Shown: positions 9,577 through 17,798 of the stretch, one piece after another
How positions within the stretch are numbered: position 1 is the stretch's first letter
Layout: every line of letters begins with the position of its first letter
Assembly: GCF_000311725.1 (NCBI RefSeq)
Contig: NZ_HE978512.1
Coordinates: forward strand, 529,218 to 593,217
Reading direction: 5' to 3'
Length of the DNA stretch: 64,000 bases
DNA from: Robertmurraya massiliosenegalensis JC6
Lineage (GTDB): Bacteria > Bacillota > Bacilli > Bacillales > Cytobacillaceae
The notes under the pieces: model-generated
What the model was told of the DNA's origin: nothing
Databases searched by the model: none
The model's input: only the letters and a program-made list of their open reading frames with translations
Position numbers and translations under genes: made by a program

Positions 9577-10308
9577 ATGGAAAAATCGATACGAACACTT
9601 ATTGTGGATGATGAGCCATACAGCCGAGATGAATTGAAGCATTTATTAAGCGCTTTTCCTTCTATTAAAATTGTCGGGGAAGCCGATTCTGGGGAAGCTG
9701 CAGTCATGAAGGCAATTCAATTTCAACCAGATGTTGTCTTTCTTGATGTAGAAATGCCTAAAATGAACGGGATGAAGGTGGCGGAAGCTTTACTAGAATT
9801 TAAGAAAAGCCCATTAGTTGTCTTTGCGACAGCATATCCTCAATTTGCAGCAGAAGCTTTTCGCTATGAAGCAATCGATTATTTATTGAAACCGTATGAT
9901 GAAGAGCAACTGCAAGAAACCATTCAAAGAATTGAAAAGATCATTTTTGCCCAGAAAGAGACAGAACCAGTCAAATCTACTGGAAAATTGGCTGTTGAAA
10001 CAGAAGGAGAAATTTTTTACATCGAACCAAAAGATATTCTTTATATCGTTCGTGAAGAAAATATGACCAAGCTTATAACGAGGGAAACAGAATACGAGAC
10101 AAAAGTAGCCCTTAAAGACTTAGAGGCTCGACTTCTCCCCCACGGTTTTTTCAGAATCCATAAAAGCTTTCTCGTCAACTTAGATTATGTTGTCCGTTTG
10201 ACTCCATGGTTTAACGGGGCATTTCAGCTTGAGATTACAGGAAGAAAGGAACTTTTACCTGTTAGCCGCAATTATATTAAAGGCTTAAGAGCGCGGTTGG
10301 AAATTTAA
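9577..10308 (+). CDS. lytT: LytTR-family response regulator
   Basis: A 243-residue response regulator. The receiver domain (~1-120) has the acidic pocket VDDEP, phosphoacceptor Asp in VVFLDVEMP, and Lys in LLKPYDEEQ. The LytTR DNA-binding domain (~140-240) has RIHKSFLVNLDYV and LPVSRNYIKGLR. It starts 2 nt after lytS, behind AAGGTGG, so the two form a pair. The gene downstream (cstA) is the likely target. Sequence alone does not separate LytT-like from BtsR-like function. Confidence 0.92.
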   Translation: MEKSIRTLIVDDEPYSRDELKHLLSAFPSIKIVGEADSGEAAVMKAIQFQPDVVFLDVEMPKMNGMKVAEALLEFKKSPLVVFATAYPQFAAEAFRYEAIDYLLKPYDEEQLQETIQRIEKIIFAQKETEPVKSTGKLAVETEGEIFYIEPKDILYIVREENMTKLITRETEYETKVALKDLEARLLPHGFFRIHKSFLVNLDYVVRLTPWFNGAFQLEITGRKELLPVSRNYIKGLRARLEI

Positions 10309-10409
10309 AGATTACAAAGGGCTCAAAGCAGTTCCAGTGACATGACAATAACTCTAATCCCCCCATAATATCCGATTTCATAGTAGAACTAACCTTGAAA
10401 ATCGCACAC

Positions 10410-10449
10410 AAAAAGCTTGAGTGGAATTTTACAATTCTCAAGCTTTTTT
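10410..10449 (+). terminator. Terminator after the two-component genes
   Basis: AAAAAGCTTGAG (10410-10421) pairs with CTCAAGCTTTTT (10437-10448), followed by T residues. It separates lytST from cstA. Confidence 0.85.
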
Positions 10450-10606
10450 CTATGATGTTAAACTAAACCCGTTACATAATCAGGTTCATTTTCAATTGTT
10501 TCTTTGGTTTTATTGAAATTATAAATTGGGGGATCTAATGACCTTTCTAGAAAAAATACGACCTGCTTCTTTACTTCAATAAAAAGAAGATGTTCTCCTT
10601 CTTGAA

Positions 10607-10641
10607 GTAAGGGTTATCATTTCATGCATGATAACCCTTAC
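10607..10641. promoter_or_regulatory. Strong 14-bp inverted repeat between lytT and cstA
   Basis: GTAAGGGTTATCAT and ATGATAACCCTTAC form a perfect 14-bp stem with a 7-nt loop. No T tract follows it (ATTTTGC), so it is a poor terminator and may be an RNA structure or protein site. A second weaker inverted repeat (ACTTCAA...TTGAAGT, 10573-10608) sits directly upstream. The rest of the 480-bp gap holds no gene. Confidence 0.5.
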
Positions 10642-10789
10642 ATTTTGCATCATAATATTCAATTTCTACGTTTTGTTCGCAAATCCCCCTATAAATTTAA
10701 AACGCCTATATACTAAAGACGGTACATCAAGAACGAATTCAACATTTTAATGAAATCGCTTTATTTATATATTTAAGGGGGAAGAGCGC

Positions 10790-12241
10790 ATGATTACATT
10801 TTTAGTGGGGATAGCTCTTTTGATTGTTGGTTATTTCACTTATGGGAAATTTGTTGAAAAAGTATTTGGAGTAAAGGAAGAGCGTGCAACGCCTGCTTAT
10901 GTGAATAGTGATGGTGTTGACTACGTGCCGATGAGCACACCGAAAAACTCATTGATTCAGCTATTAAATATTGCGGGAACGGGTCCTATTTTCGGACCAA
11001 TAATGGGGGCGCTTTACGGACCAGTTGCTTTCATTTGGATTGTCATTGGCTGTATTTTTGCTGGTGCTGTTCATGACTATTTAACAGGAATGATTTCCAT
11101 TCGTAACCGTGGAGCTCACTTACCTGAGCTTGCAAGCAAATTTTTAGGAAAAGCGATGAAGCATGTTGTTAATGCATTTGCTGTTTTACTTCTTTTATTA
11201 GTAGGGACGGTGTTTGTTTCAACACCTGCAAGCTTACTTCATGTTCTCATGGACGGAAAAATTGCATTAGGAATCATTATTGCCGCCATTTTCTTATACT
11301 ATATTTTAGCTACTCTTTTACCAGTTGATAAAATTATTGGACGTTTCTATCCATACTTTGGAGCATTACTTGTTGTTAGTGCACTTGGTGTTGGAATCGC
11401 TTTAGTAGTAACGGGAGCACCAATTCCAGAATTATCATTATCGAATTTCCACCCTGACAATGCACCGATTTTCCCATTAATTTTCTTTACAATTACATGT
11501 GGGGCATTATCAGGATTCCATGCAACGCAAACTCCGATTATTTCTCGTACAACTCAAAAAGAGAAACAAGGACGAAAAATTTTCTACGGCATGATGATTG
11601 CAGAAGGAATTATCGCTATGATCTGGGCTGCAGCTGCGATGAGTTTATTTAATGGTTACAACGGCTTAAATGAAGTGTTAGCTGCTGGTGGACCAGGTGC
11701 GGTTGTAAGTGAAGTATCCACTGCAATGTTAGGGGCAATTGGGGGAACACTTGCGATTCTCGGCGTCGTCATTCTTCCAATTACTTCAGGGGACACAGCA
11801 TTCCGCAGTGCCCGTATGATTATTGCCGAATATATTAATATTGCACAAAAGAAACTATCTAGCCGTTTATGGATTGCTGTTCCATTATTCGCTGTATCTG
11901 TCGTATTAACTCAAATTGATTTCAATATCTTGTGGAGGTACTTTAGTTGGGCGAACCAAGCAACAGCGGTAATCGCATTATTTGTGGGAGCGATGTACTT
12001 ATACATTGCCAAAAAGAATTACTTCATCCCACTTATTCCAGGTGCTTTCATGCTCGTGATGGTTATTACCTATATCCTTAATGCGCAAATTGGATTTAGG
12101 ATGTCTATGAATGCCTCTTGGATTGGCGGTTTTATCGGTACTGCTATCCTCATGGTACTATTCTTTATCGCTGCGAAAAAGAATCGAGAAAACAATATCG
12201 CTCTGGAAGAAGACATTTCCGACTGGAAACAGAGCGCTTAA
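10790..12241 (+). CDS. cstA: CstA-family carbon-starvation transporter (likely pyruvate or peptide)
   Basis: A 483-residue polytopic membrane protein with about 12 helices. It has CstA signatures NIAGTGPIFGPIMGA, GAVHDYLTGMISIRNRG and TLPITSGDTAFRSAR-like ILPITSGDTAFRSAR. It is the short Gram-positive form; E. coli CstA and BtsT are ~700 residues. CstA family members import pyruvate and, for some, peptides. The ATG follows AAGGGGGAAG. TGAAATCGCTTTAT at 10751 resembles a catabolite-responsive element but misses the last two consensus bases. The lytST pair upstream is the probable regulator. Confidence 0.92.
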   Translation: MITFLVGIALLIVGYFTYGKFVEKVFGVKEERATPAYVNSDGVDYVPMSTPKNSLIQLLNIAGTGPIFGPIMGALYGPVAFIWIVIGCIFAGAVHDYLTGMISIRNRGAHLPELASKFLGKAMKHVVNAFAVLLLLLVGTVFVSTPASLLHVLMDGKIALGIIIAAIFLYYILATLLPVDKIIGRFYPYFGALLVVSALGVGIALVVTGAPIPELSLSNFHPDNAPIFPLIFFTITCGALSGFHATQTPIISRTTQKEKQGRKIFYGMMIAEGIIAMIWAAAAMSLFNGYNGLNEVLAAGGPGAVVSEVSTAMLGAIGGTLAILGVVILPITSGDTAFRSARMIIAEYINIAQKKLSSRLWIAVPLFAVSVVLTQIDFNILWRYFSWANQATAVIALFVGAMYLYIAKKNYFIPLIPGAFMLVMVITYILNAQIGFRMSMNASWIGGFIGTAILMVLFFIAAKKNRENNIALEEDISDWKQSA

Positions 12242-12243
12242 GA

Positions 12244-12284
12244 AAAAAATCGCATGTGCTTTATAAGCGCATGCGATTTTTTTC
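12244..12284. terminator. Convergent terminator cstA / HxlR gene
   Basis: AAAAAATCGCATG and CATGCGATTTTTTT form a strong hairpin with T tracts on both strands, between converging genes. Confidence 0.88.
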
Positions 12285-12286
12285 TG

Positions 12287-12661
12287 TTACGATTTCAAAT
12301 TCTCATTCAAAATACTCTCTTCTAAGACTGAAAATTTGTCTCCATATACTTTCGTAATGTGGGTTTCTCCCCAATCACAAAGAGCATTTAAAATATGCTC
12401 AAGACTCCATCCATACTCACTTAATTCATACTCAACTTTTGGAGGGACTTGATTATAGACAATGCGATTAATGACTCCATCCGCTTCTAGTTCTCGCAAT
12501 TGTTGGGTCAACATTTTCTGAGTAATTTCCGGCATTAATTTTTTCAATTCGCTCGTTCGCTTCTTTCCATGTGTGAGATGACACAAAATCACACATTTCC
12601 ACTTTCCTCCGATAACCTCGAGCGTAGCTTCCACTGAAATATTGTACTTCTTCTTCACCAT
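12287..12661 (-). CDS. ytcD: HxlR-family transcriptional regulator (YtcD-like)
   Basis: A 124-residue winged-helix regulator with the HxlR core GGKWKCVILCHL, ITQKMLTQQLRELEADG and a C-terminal dimer helix. Two cysteines in the recognition core (KCVILC) could be redox-sensitive, as in YodB/HypR, which is inference. The ATG follows AAGGAGATG. It is divergent from an MFS gene followed by an aldo/keto reductase, the same order as Bacillus subtilis ytcD-ytbD-ytbE. Palindromic sites lie in the shared intergenic region, so it probably represses the neighbours. Confidence 0.88.
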   Translation of the reverse strand: MVKKKYNISVEATLEVIGGKWKCVILCHLTHGKKRTSELKKLMPEITQKMLTQQLRELEADGVINRIVYNQVPPKVEYELSEYGWSLEHILNALCDWGETHITKVYGDKFSVLEESILNENLKS

Positions 12662-12694
12662 CTTACATCTCCTTGATTTTTATCACATATCACA

Positions 12695-12760
12695 CTATAG
12701 GCACTAAAAAGTACCTATAGAACTTTTTGGTACCTATATTACTTAAAAGTGCGTACTTTT
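12695..12760. promoter_or_regulatory. Divergent promoter region with candidate HxlR operators
   Basis: Three imperfect palindromes occur in series: AGGCACTAAAAAGTACCT (12700-12717), ATAGAAC...GTACCTAT (12717-12737) and AAAAGTGCGTACTTTT (12745-12760). All share GTACYT/AAGTRC half-sites. Position between the divergent genes suits an operator for the HxlR protein. Confidence 0.6.
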
Positions 12761-12896
12761 CTTTTTGTCATTCATTGCTCATAATAACATTTGCCGGTTC
12801 AAATTGATAGTCTATTTCATTATGTCCAAATAGATGATGACCATCTAGGCGGGTGCGCAGCATGATGAATCGATTTTGTTTAGATGGAGGAACACA

Positions 12897-14111
12897 ATGG
12901 ATATAAATAAAGGGAAAAATACCTTTGCCTTACTTGCGTTAGCAATTAGTGCTTTCGCTATTGGTACAACAGAATTCATTAGCGTTGGCTTATTGCCATT
13001 AATTGCTAATGATTTAAATATATCGGTTACGTATGCAGGTCTAACCGTTTCTTTATACGCTTTAGGTGTTACCTTTGGGGCACCAATTCTAACTTCTTTG
13101 ACCTCAAATATTTCGCGGAAGACGCTTCTTCTATGGATTATGGTCATTTTCATTATTGGGAATAGTGTTGCGGCTGGGGCCACGAGCATTTCTCTTCTTT
13201 TAGCAGCTCGTGTCATTTCAGCATTTGCCCACGGGATTTTCATGTCGATTGGCTCCACCATTGCTGCTAATCTTGTCTCTGAAGATCGACGAGCAAGCGC
13301 CATTTCGATGATGTTTACAGGACTAACTGTTGCGACCGTGACAGGAGTCCCTTTTGGCACCTTTATCGGACAGCAATTTGGGTGGAGAATGGCATTCATC
13401 GTCATCGTCATCATTGGCATTATTGCCTTTATTGCCAACAGCGTACTTGTCCCTTCAAATTTACCTAAAGGAAAAGGGGCTTCATTCAAAGAGCAAGTCA
13501 AATTAGTTAAAAATGGACGCTTATTGCTGGTCTTTTTGATTACAGCATTAGGCTATGGGGGAACGTTCGTTGTCTTCACTTATTTATCCCCAATTCTACA
13601 ATCTATTACTGGCTTTAAAGACAGTGTTGTTGCGATTATTTTGTTTATTTATGGAATTGCGATAGCGATAGGAAATATGATTGGCGGGAAACTGTCTAAT
13701 CGACAACCAACAAAAGCATTATTTTATATGTTTATCATTCAAGCGATTGTGCTCTTTATCCTTATGTTCACAGCCCCTTTTAAAATCATAGGGCTGCTAA
13801 CTATTTTCTTAATGGGATTAATGGCATTCATGAATGTACCTGGCTTACAAGTCTATGTCGTTATGCTCGCCGAACGTTTTGTTCCTTCAGCTGTCGATGT
13901 CGCTTCTGCCATAAATATCGCCGCCTTTAATGCCGGAATTGCCATTGGTTCTTATTTAGGAGGCATCATCACAGACTCCATCGGTCTCATCCATACGACA
14001 TGGGTGGGCGCAATCATGGTAACTGCGGCCGCACTATTAACAGGATGGAGTAGAAAATTGGAAAAACAGGAGGACGTCGCATCATTTTCACCATACAGGA
14101 ATGCGAACTAG
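12897..14111 (+). CDS. ytbD: MFS drug/metabolite efflux transporter (YtbD-like, DHA1)
   Basis: A 404-residue, 12-helix major facilitator of the drug:H+ antiporter-1 (AraJ/YdhP) type. It begins with AISAFAIGTTEFISVGLLP, typical of this branch, and has motif A-like and antiporter motif C-like glycine-rich segments. The ATG at 12897 after TGGAGG is preferred to the TTG at 12876. It is divergent from the HxlR gene and 54 bp upstream of the aldo/keto reductase, consistent with an operon that detoxifies an electrophile or carbonyl. The substrate is unknown. Confidence 0.88.
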   Translation: MDINKGKNTFALLALAISAFAIGTTEFISVGLLPLIANDLNISVTYAGLTVSLYALGVTFGAPILTSLTSNISRKTLLLWIMVIFIIGNSVAAGATSISLLLAARVISAFAHGIFMSIGSTIAANLVSEDRRASAISMMFTGLTVATVTGVPFGTFIGQQFGWRMAFIVIVIIGIIAFIANSVLVPSNLPKGKGASFKEQVKLVKNGRLLLVFLITALGYGGTFVVFTYLSPILQSITGFKDSVVAIILFIYGIAIAIGNMIGGKLSNRQPTKALFYMFIIQAIVLFILMFTAPFKIIGLLTIFLMGLMAFMNVPGLQVYVVMLAERFVPSAVDVASAINIAAFNAGIAIGSYLGGIITDSIGLIHTTWVGAIMVTAAALLTGWSRKLEKQEDVASFSPYRNAN

Positions 14112-14165
14112 ACGATCGTTCTTCATGAAATACATGAAAAAAGATTACAGAGGAGGAAAAATAGC

Positions 14166-15008
14166 ATGACACAACATTTACAATCTACAACCGTACTAAA
14201 AAATGGAGTAAAAATGCCTTGGTTTGGGATCGGCGTATTTAAAGTAGAAGAAGGACCGGAATTGATCCATGCAGTCAAATTTGCGATGAAGCATGGGTAC
14301 CGTAGCATTGATACCGCATCGATTTATGGAAATGAAGAAGGGGTCGGCGAAGGGATTCGCAAAGGACTTGTAGAAGCAGGGATTACGAGAGAAGAGCTTT
14401 TTGTAACGTCCAAAGTGTGGAATGCTGACCTTGGATATGAAGCGACATTAGCTGCCTATGAAGCAAGTCTACAACGACTCGGACTAGACTACTTAGACTT
14501 ATATTTAATTCACTGGCCTGTTGAAGGAAAGTATAAGGATGCTTGGCGAGCACTTGAAACTCTTTATAAGGATGGAAAAGTAAAAGCCATTGGCGTCAGC
14601 AACTTCCAAGTGCATCATTTAGAGGATTTAATGAAAGATGCTGAAATTAAACCGATGATTAACCAAGTTGAGTACCATCCGTACTTAACGCAAAAAGAAG
14701 TTCAAAGCTTTTGCCAGAAGCATGGAATTCAGCTTGAAGCATGGTCGCCGTTAATGCAAGGACAGCTTCTGGATCACCCTGTTATTACAGCTATTGCGCA
14801 AAAATACAATAAATCCAGCGCACAAATTATTTTACGCTGGGATCTACAAAACGGAGTCGTCACCATTCCAAAATCAACAAAAGAGCATCGCATTGTCGAG
14901 AACGCCAATATATTTGATTTCGAATTGACGACAGAGGACATGACTGCGATTGATGAACTTAATCGCAATCATCGAGTTGGACCGGATCCAGACCATATTG
15001 ATTTCTAG
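14166..15008 (+). CDS. ytbE: Aldo/keto reductase (YtbE-like)
   Basis: A 280-residue TIM-barrel NADPH-dependent carbonyl reductase. The tetrad is visible: Asp and Tyr in DTASIYGNEEGVGEGI, Lys in VTSKVWN and His in LIHWPVEGK. The cofactor site includes IPKSTKEHRI. It closely follows the pattern of B. subtilis YtbE/YvgN, which reduce glyoxals and aldehydes. The ATG follows GAGGAGG. With the HxlR regulator and efflux pump it forms a probable carbonyl/electrophile stress module. Confidence 0.93.
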   Translation: MTQHLQSTTVLKNGVKMPWFGIGVFKVEEGPELIHAVKFAMKHGYRSIDTASIYGNEEGVGEGIRKGLVEAGITREELFVTSKVWNADLGYEATLAAYEASLQRLGLDYLDLYLIHWPVEGKYKDAWRALETLYKDGKVKAIGVSNFQVHHLEDLMKDAEIKPMINQVEYHPYLTQKEVQSFCQKHGIQLEAWSPLMQGQLLDHPVITAIAQKYNKSSAQIILRWDLQNGVVTIPKSTKEHRIVENANIFDFELTTEDMTAIDELNRNHRVGPDPDHIDF

Positions 15009-15026
15009 AATGGGGCGATGGCCACT

Positions 15027-15139
15027 TTCCGGAATTATTGCTGGTTTTTCCGGAAAAAATCGTATTTTTACGGAATTAATGAAAAAGTTACGGAATTAAG
15101 TCCCAAAGTTACGGAATTATTGCTCATTCTTACGGAATT
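15027..15139. repeat. Short-period array of TTACGGAATTA motifs
   Basis: TTMCGGAATT occurs at 15027, 15068, 15088, 15109 and 15130; the last four are spaced 20, 21 and 21 bp. A TTTTCCGGAAAA palindrome lies at about 15046. No coding potential. Confidence 0.7.
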
Positions 15140-15152
15140 CCGCTTTTAAACC

Positions 15153-15186
15153 GCCGCTACCCCATACAACAGGTAGCGGCTTTTTC
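15153..15186. terminator. Bidirectional terminator ytbE / fixX
   Basis: GCCGCTACC (15153-15161) pairs with GGTAGCGGC (15172-15180), followed by TTTTTCT, between converging genes. Confidence 0.88.
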
Positions 15187-15188
15187 TA

Positions 15189-15485
15189 TTAACCTAATCG
15201 AAAAACAATTCCATGGCCACCTTTTGGATATTCCCATTTAATATTTTGATGGGGACAACCAATGCGACAGCTTCCACATTCATGGCAGCCTTCATAGCCG
15301 ACATGCATACGGATGTCCTCCCATTTATAAATCTCAGCAGGACAAAAAATGGTACAAATTTTATCCGGACATTTCGTTAAACAAATATCTTCGTCCTTAA
15401 CATGGAGATGGGATTTCGTATCAGCATTGAAGCGAACAAGATATTGCTTCTCTTCAATGGATTGGTGTTTCTTTTGTTCACTCAT
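15189..15485 (-). CDS. fixX: FixX ferredoxin-like protein of the EtfABCX complex
   Basis: A 98-residue iron-sulfur protein. Two cysteine groups are visible: CLTKCPDKICTIFCP and GCHECGSCRIGCP, enough for a [4Fe-4S] cluster and a degenerate or second one. The C-terminus GHGIVFRLG is typical of FixX. The start ATG overlaps the fixC stop by one base (TGATG), which decides against a longer open frame beginning at 15584. FixX joins FixC and carries electrons toward quinone in the bifurcating complex. Confidence 0.93.
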   Translation of the reverse strand: MSEQKKHQSIEEKQYLVRFNADTKSHLHVKDEDICLTKCPDKICTIFCPAEIYKWEDIRMHVGYEGCHECGSCRIGCPHQNIKWEYPKGGHGIVFRLG

Positions 15486-16780
15486 CACTTGACCACCTTC
15501 CAAGCCCGAAACATATCGCGCGCCATTTTCATTTTTTCCTTTGGAGAGCCAAGATCCTTCCAGATTTTCTTTTGTTTTTCCCATTTTGACTGGCCATCTA
15601 CGGTAAACATTTGGCTAGCTGCTTTATTGAGCATTGGGATATATTCATCAAAATAATGTGGATTTTGATCAAAATGATGGGTGGAATCCTTATACTTTTT
15701 CATATCTTGACCGACAAATCCATCTAGTAATCGCTGGCGATAATGGTCGAGCATTTTCTCAGAAAAGTCTCCTGCTTGTTTCGCTAAAAGAACAGTTTCC
15801 GCCGCTAATCTTCCAGACGTCATCGCCAAATTTGATCCTTCTCGATGAATTGCATTCACCAATTGGGATGCATCTCCAATGACAATGACCCCATTCCCGA
15901 CAATTCTCCCCATCGAGTGATAGCCACCTTCTGGGATGAGATGCGCTAAGTATTCCTGTGACTCACTCCCTTGAATGTATGGGCGAATCATCGGATGATT
16001 TTTCACATATTCAAGCAGTTCATAAGGCTTAATTTTGTGTTTGATCAATCCTGATAAAAGAGTTCCTACGCCAATGCTTAACGTGTCTTTATTCGTGTAG
16101 AGAAATCCTGTACCCAGAATCCCCTTCGTTGCATCACCAAATAATTCAATCGTGCAGCCTTGATTGTCTTCCAAATTAAAACGGTCCTCGATCACCTTTT
16201 TATCCAGCTTCAATATTTCCATCGTGGCTAATGCCACTTCGTCTGGTTGGTATTCCTTATGAAAGCCGAGCGATTGTGCTAAGAGTGAATTTACTCCATC
16301 TGCAAGGACAACGACATCTGCATAAACATCACCATTGGGACGATCCGTACGCACGCCGACAACCTTGCCATTCTCGACGATACATTCTAAGACAACGGTT
16401 TCATTAATGAGGACAGCCCCTTGCTTAACAGCCTGATCAGCAAACCACTGATCAAATTTGGCTCGCAGAACGGTAAAGTTGTTATAAGGCTCTTTGCCCC
16501 ACTCCATCCCTTTATAACTAAACGTGACAGCTGACTCCTTATCCATCATCATAAAGCGTTGCTCAACAATAGGGCGTTCTAATGGAGCCTCTTTATAAAA
16601 TTCGGGGATGATATCCTCCATCATTTTGCGATAGAGAACTCCTCCCATAACATTTTTGGAGCCTGGGTATTCTCCTCTTTCTAACAGAAGGACATTTGCT
16701 CCTCCTTTTGCCAGTTCAAAAGCACATGAAATCCCAGCTGGACCTGCACCTACGACAATCGCATCAAATTGATCAGACAT
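15485..16780 (-). CDS. fixC: FixC, ETF-quinone oxidoreductase-like flavoprotein
   Basis: A 431-residue FAD protein with an N-terminal dinucleotide fold (VVGAGPAGISCAFELAKGG) and a second FAD contact at VIGDASQLVNAIHREGSNLA. It belongs to the ETF-QO/FixC family. In FixABCX it receives the high-potential electrons and reduces quinone. It overlaps fixB by 8 bp and fixX by 1 bp, so the four subunits are translationally coupled. Length fits FixC (~430), which lacks the fused ferredoxin domain of mitochondrial ETF-QO. Confidence 0.95.
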   Translation of the reverse strand: MSDQFDAIVVGAGPAGISCAFELAKGGANVLLLERGEYPGSKNVMGGVLYRKMMEDIIPEFYKEAPLERPIVEQRFMMMDKESAVTFSYKGMEWGKEPYNNFTVLRAKFDQWFADQAVKQGAVLINETVVLECIVENGKVVGVRTDRPNGDVYADVVVLADGVNSLLAQSLGFHKEYQPDEVALATMEILKLDKKVIEDRFNLEDNQGCTIELFGDATKGILGTGFLYTNKDTLSIGVGTLLSGLIKHKIKPYELLEYVKNHPMIRPYIQGSESQEYLAHLIPEGGYHSMGRIVGNGVIVIGDASQLVNAIHREGSNLAMTSGRLAAETVLLAKQAGDFSEKMLDHYRQRLLDGFVGQDMKKYKDSTHHFDQNPHYFDEYIPMLNKAASQMFTVDGQSKWEKQKKIWKDLGSPKEKMKMARDMFRAWKVVK

Positions 16781-17798
16781 GACTAACCCCCTCTCTCGAC
16801 ATCACTTGTTTAAATTGTTCAATCAACATCGGTACGATTTCAAATGCATCTCCGACAATTCCGTAGTGACAAGACGCAAATATAGGTGCTTCTGGATCCT
16901 TATTAATGGCGATGATAAGACCAGAATTTTTCATTCCGACAATATGTTGGATCGCTCCAGAAATACCGATGGCAATATAAATTTTTGGCGTGACCGTCAC
17001 CCCCGTTTGCCCTACTTGATGGGCATGTTCAATCCAACCTGCTTCCACAACATCTCGGCTCGCCCCAACGGCCCCATTTAGTGTCTCTGCTAATTCGTGA
17101 ACTAACTGGAATCCTTCCGCACTTCCTAATCCCTTACCACCAGCCACAATAATATCGGCTTCATCCATTCGCACTTTCCTTGTTGTTTCTTTCACAATCT
17201 CCAACACTTTTGTACGAATGTCAGCTTCTTTAAGTGAGATGCTCTCCTCCACCACTCGTCCTGCTCTTCCAACTTCCGGAGATAACGCTTTTATAACTTT
17301 TGCCCGAACAGTTGCCATTTGCGGACGATATTTCTTACATAAAATTGTTGCCATAATATTGCCCCCAAAGGCAGGTCGACTTGCAAGTAATAATCCTGTA
17401 TCCTCCTCCACATCAAGCTCTGTTGTATCTGCTGTTAACCCTGTCGGCAAATCTGTTGCAACCGCACTAGCTAAGTCTTTCCCTGTTGAAGTAGCACCAT
17501 AAAGGATGATTTCTGGCTTATGCTTTTGCGAACAATCCAATAATGCTTTCATAAAGGATTCTGTACGGTAATGTTTAAAAATGGGATCATCGTACACGTA
17601 AGCAACATCTGCCCCATATTCGAAAATTGTTTTTGAAAGATGGCCTACATTATCACCGATTAAAACCCCTGCTAGCTCTCCCCCTCTTTTATCCGCTAAC
17701 ATCCTGCCTGCCCCTAATAACTCGAGAGATACCGGGGCAACTACCCCTTCATTTACTTCAATAAATACCCAAACACCTTGATAATCTTGGAAATCCAT
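16773..17798 (-). CDS. fixB: FixB, electron-transfer flavoprotein alpha subunit
   Basis: A 341-residue ETF-alpha homologue. The N-terminal half forms the ETF nucleotide-binding fold, and the C-terminal FAD domain has GGKGLGSAEGFQLV, GASRDVVEAGWI and HQVGQTGVTVTPKIYIAIGISG. In the bifurcating complex this domain holds an FAD. The start codon overlaps the fixA stop (TAATG). Confidence 0.95.
   Translation of the reverse strand: MDFQDYQGVWVFIEVNEGVVAPVSLELLGAGRMLADKRGGELAGVLIGDNVGHLSKTIFEYGADVAYVYDDPIFKHYRTESFMKALLDCSQKHKPEIILYGATSTGKDLASAVATDLPTGLTADTTELDVEEDTGLLLASRPAFGGNIMATILCKKYRPQMATVRAKVIKALSPEVGRAGRVVEESISLKEADIRTKVLEIVKETTRKVRMDEADIIVAGGKGLGSAEGFQLVHELAETLNGAVGASRDVVEAGWIEHAHQVGQTGVTVTPKIYIAIGISGAIQHIVGMKNSGLIIAINKDPEAPIFASCHYGIVGDAFEIVPMLIEQFKQVMSREGVSHV

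Noticed and set aside
15486-15584. Longer start for fixX
   Set aside because: It would lie inside fixC; the TGATG overlap and FixX family length support the ATG at 15485.
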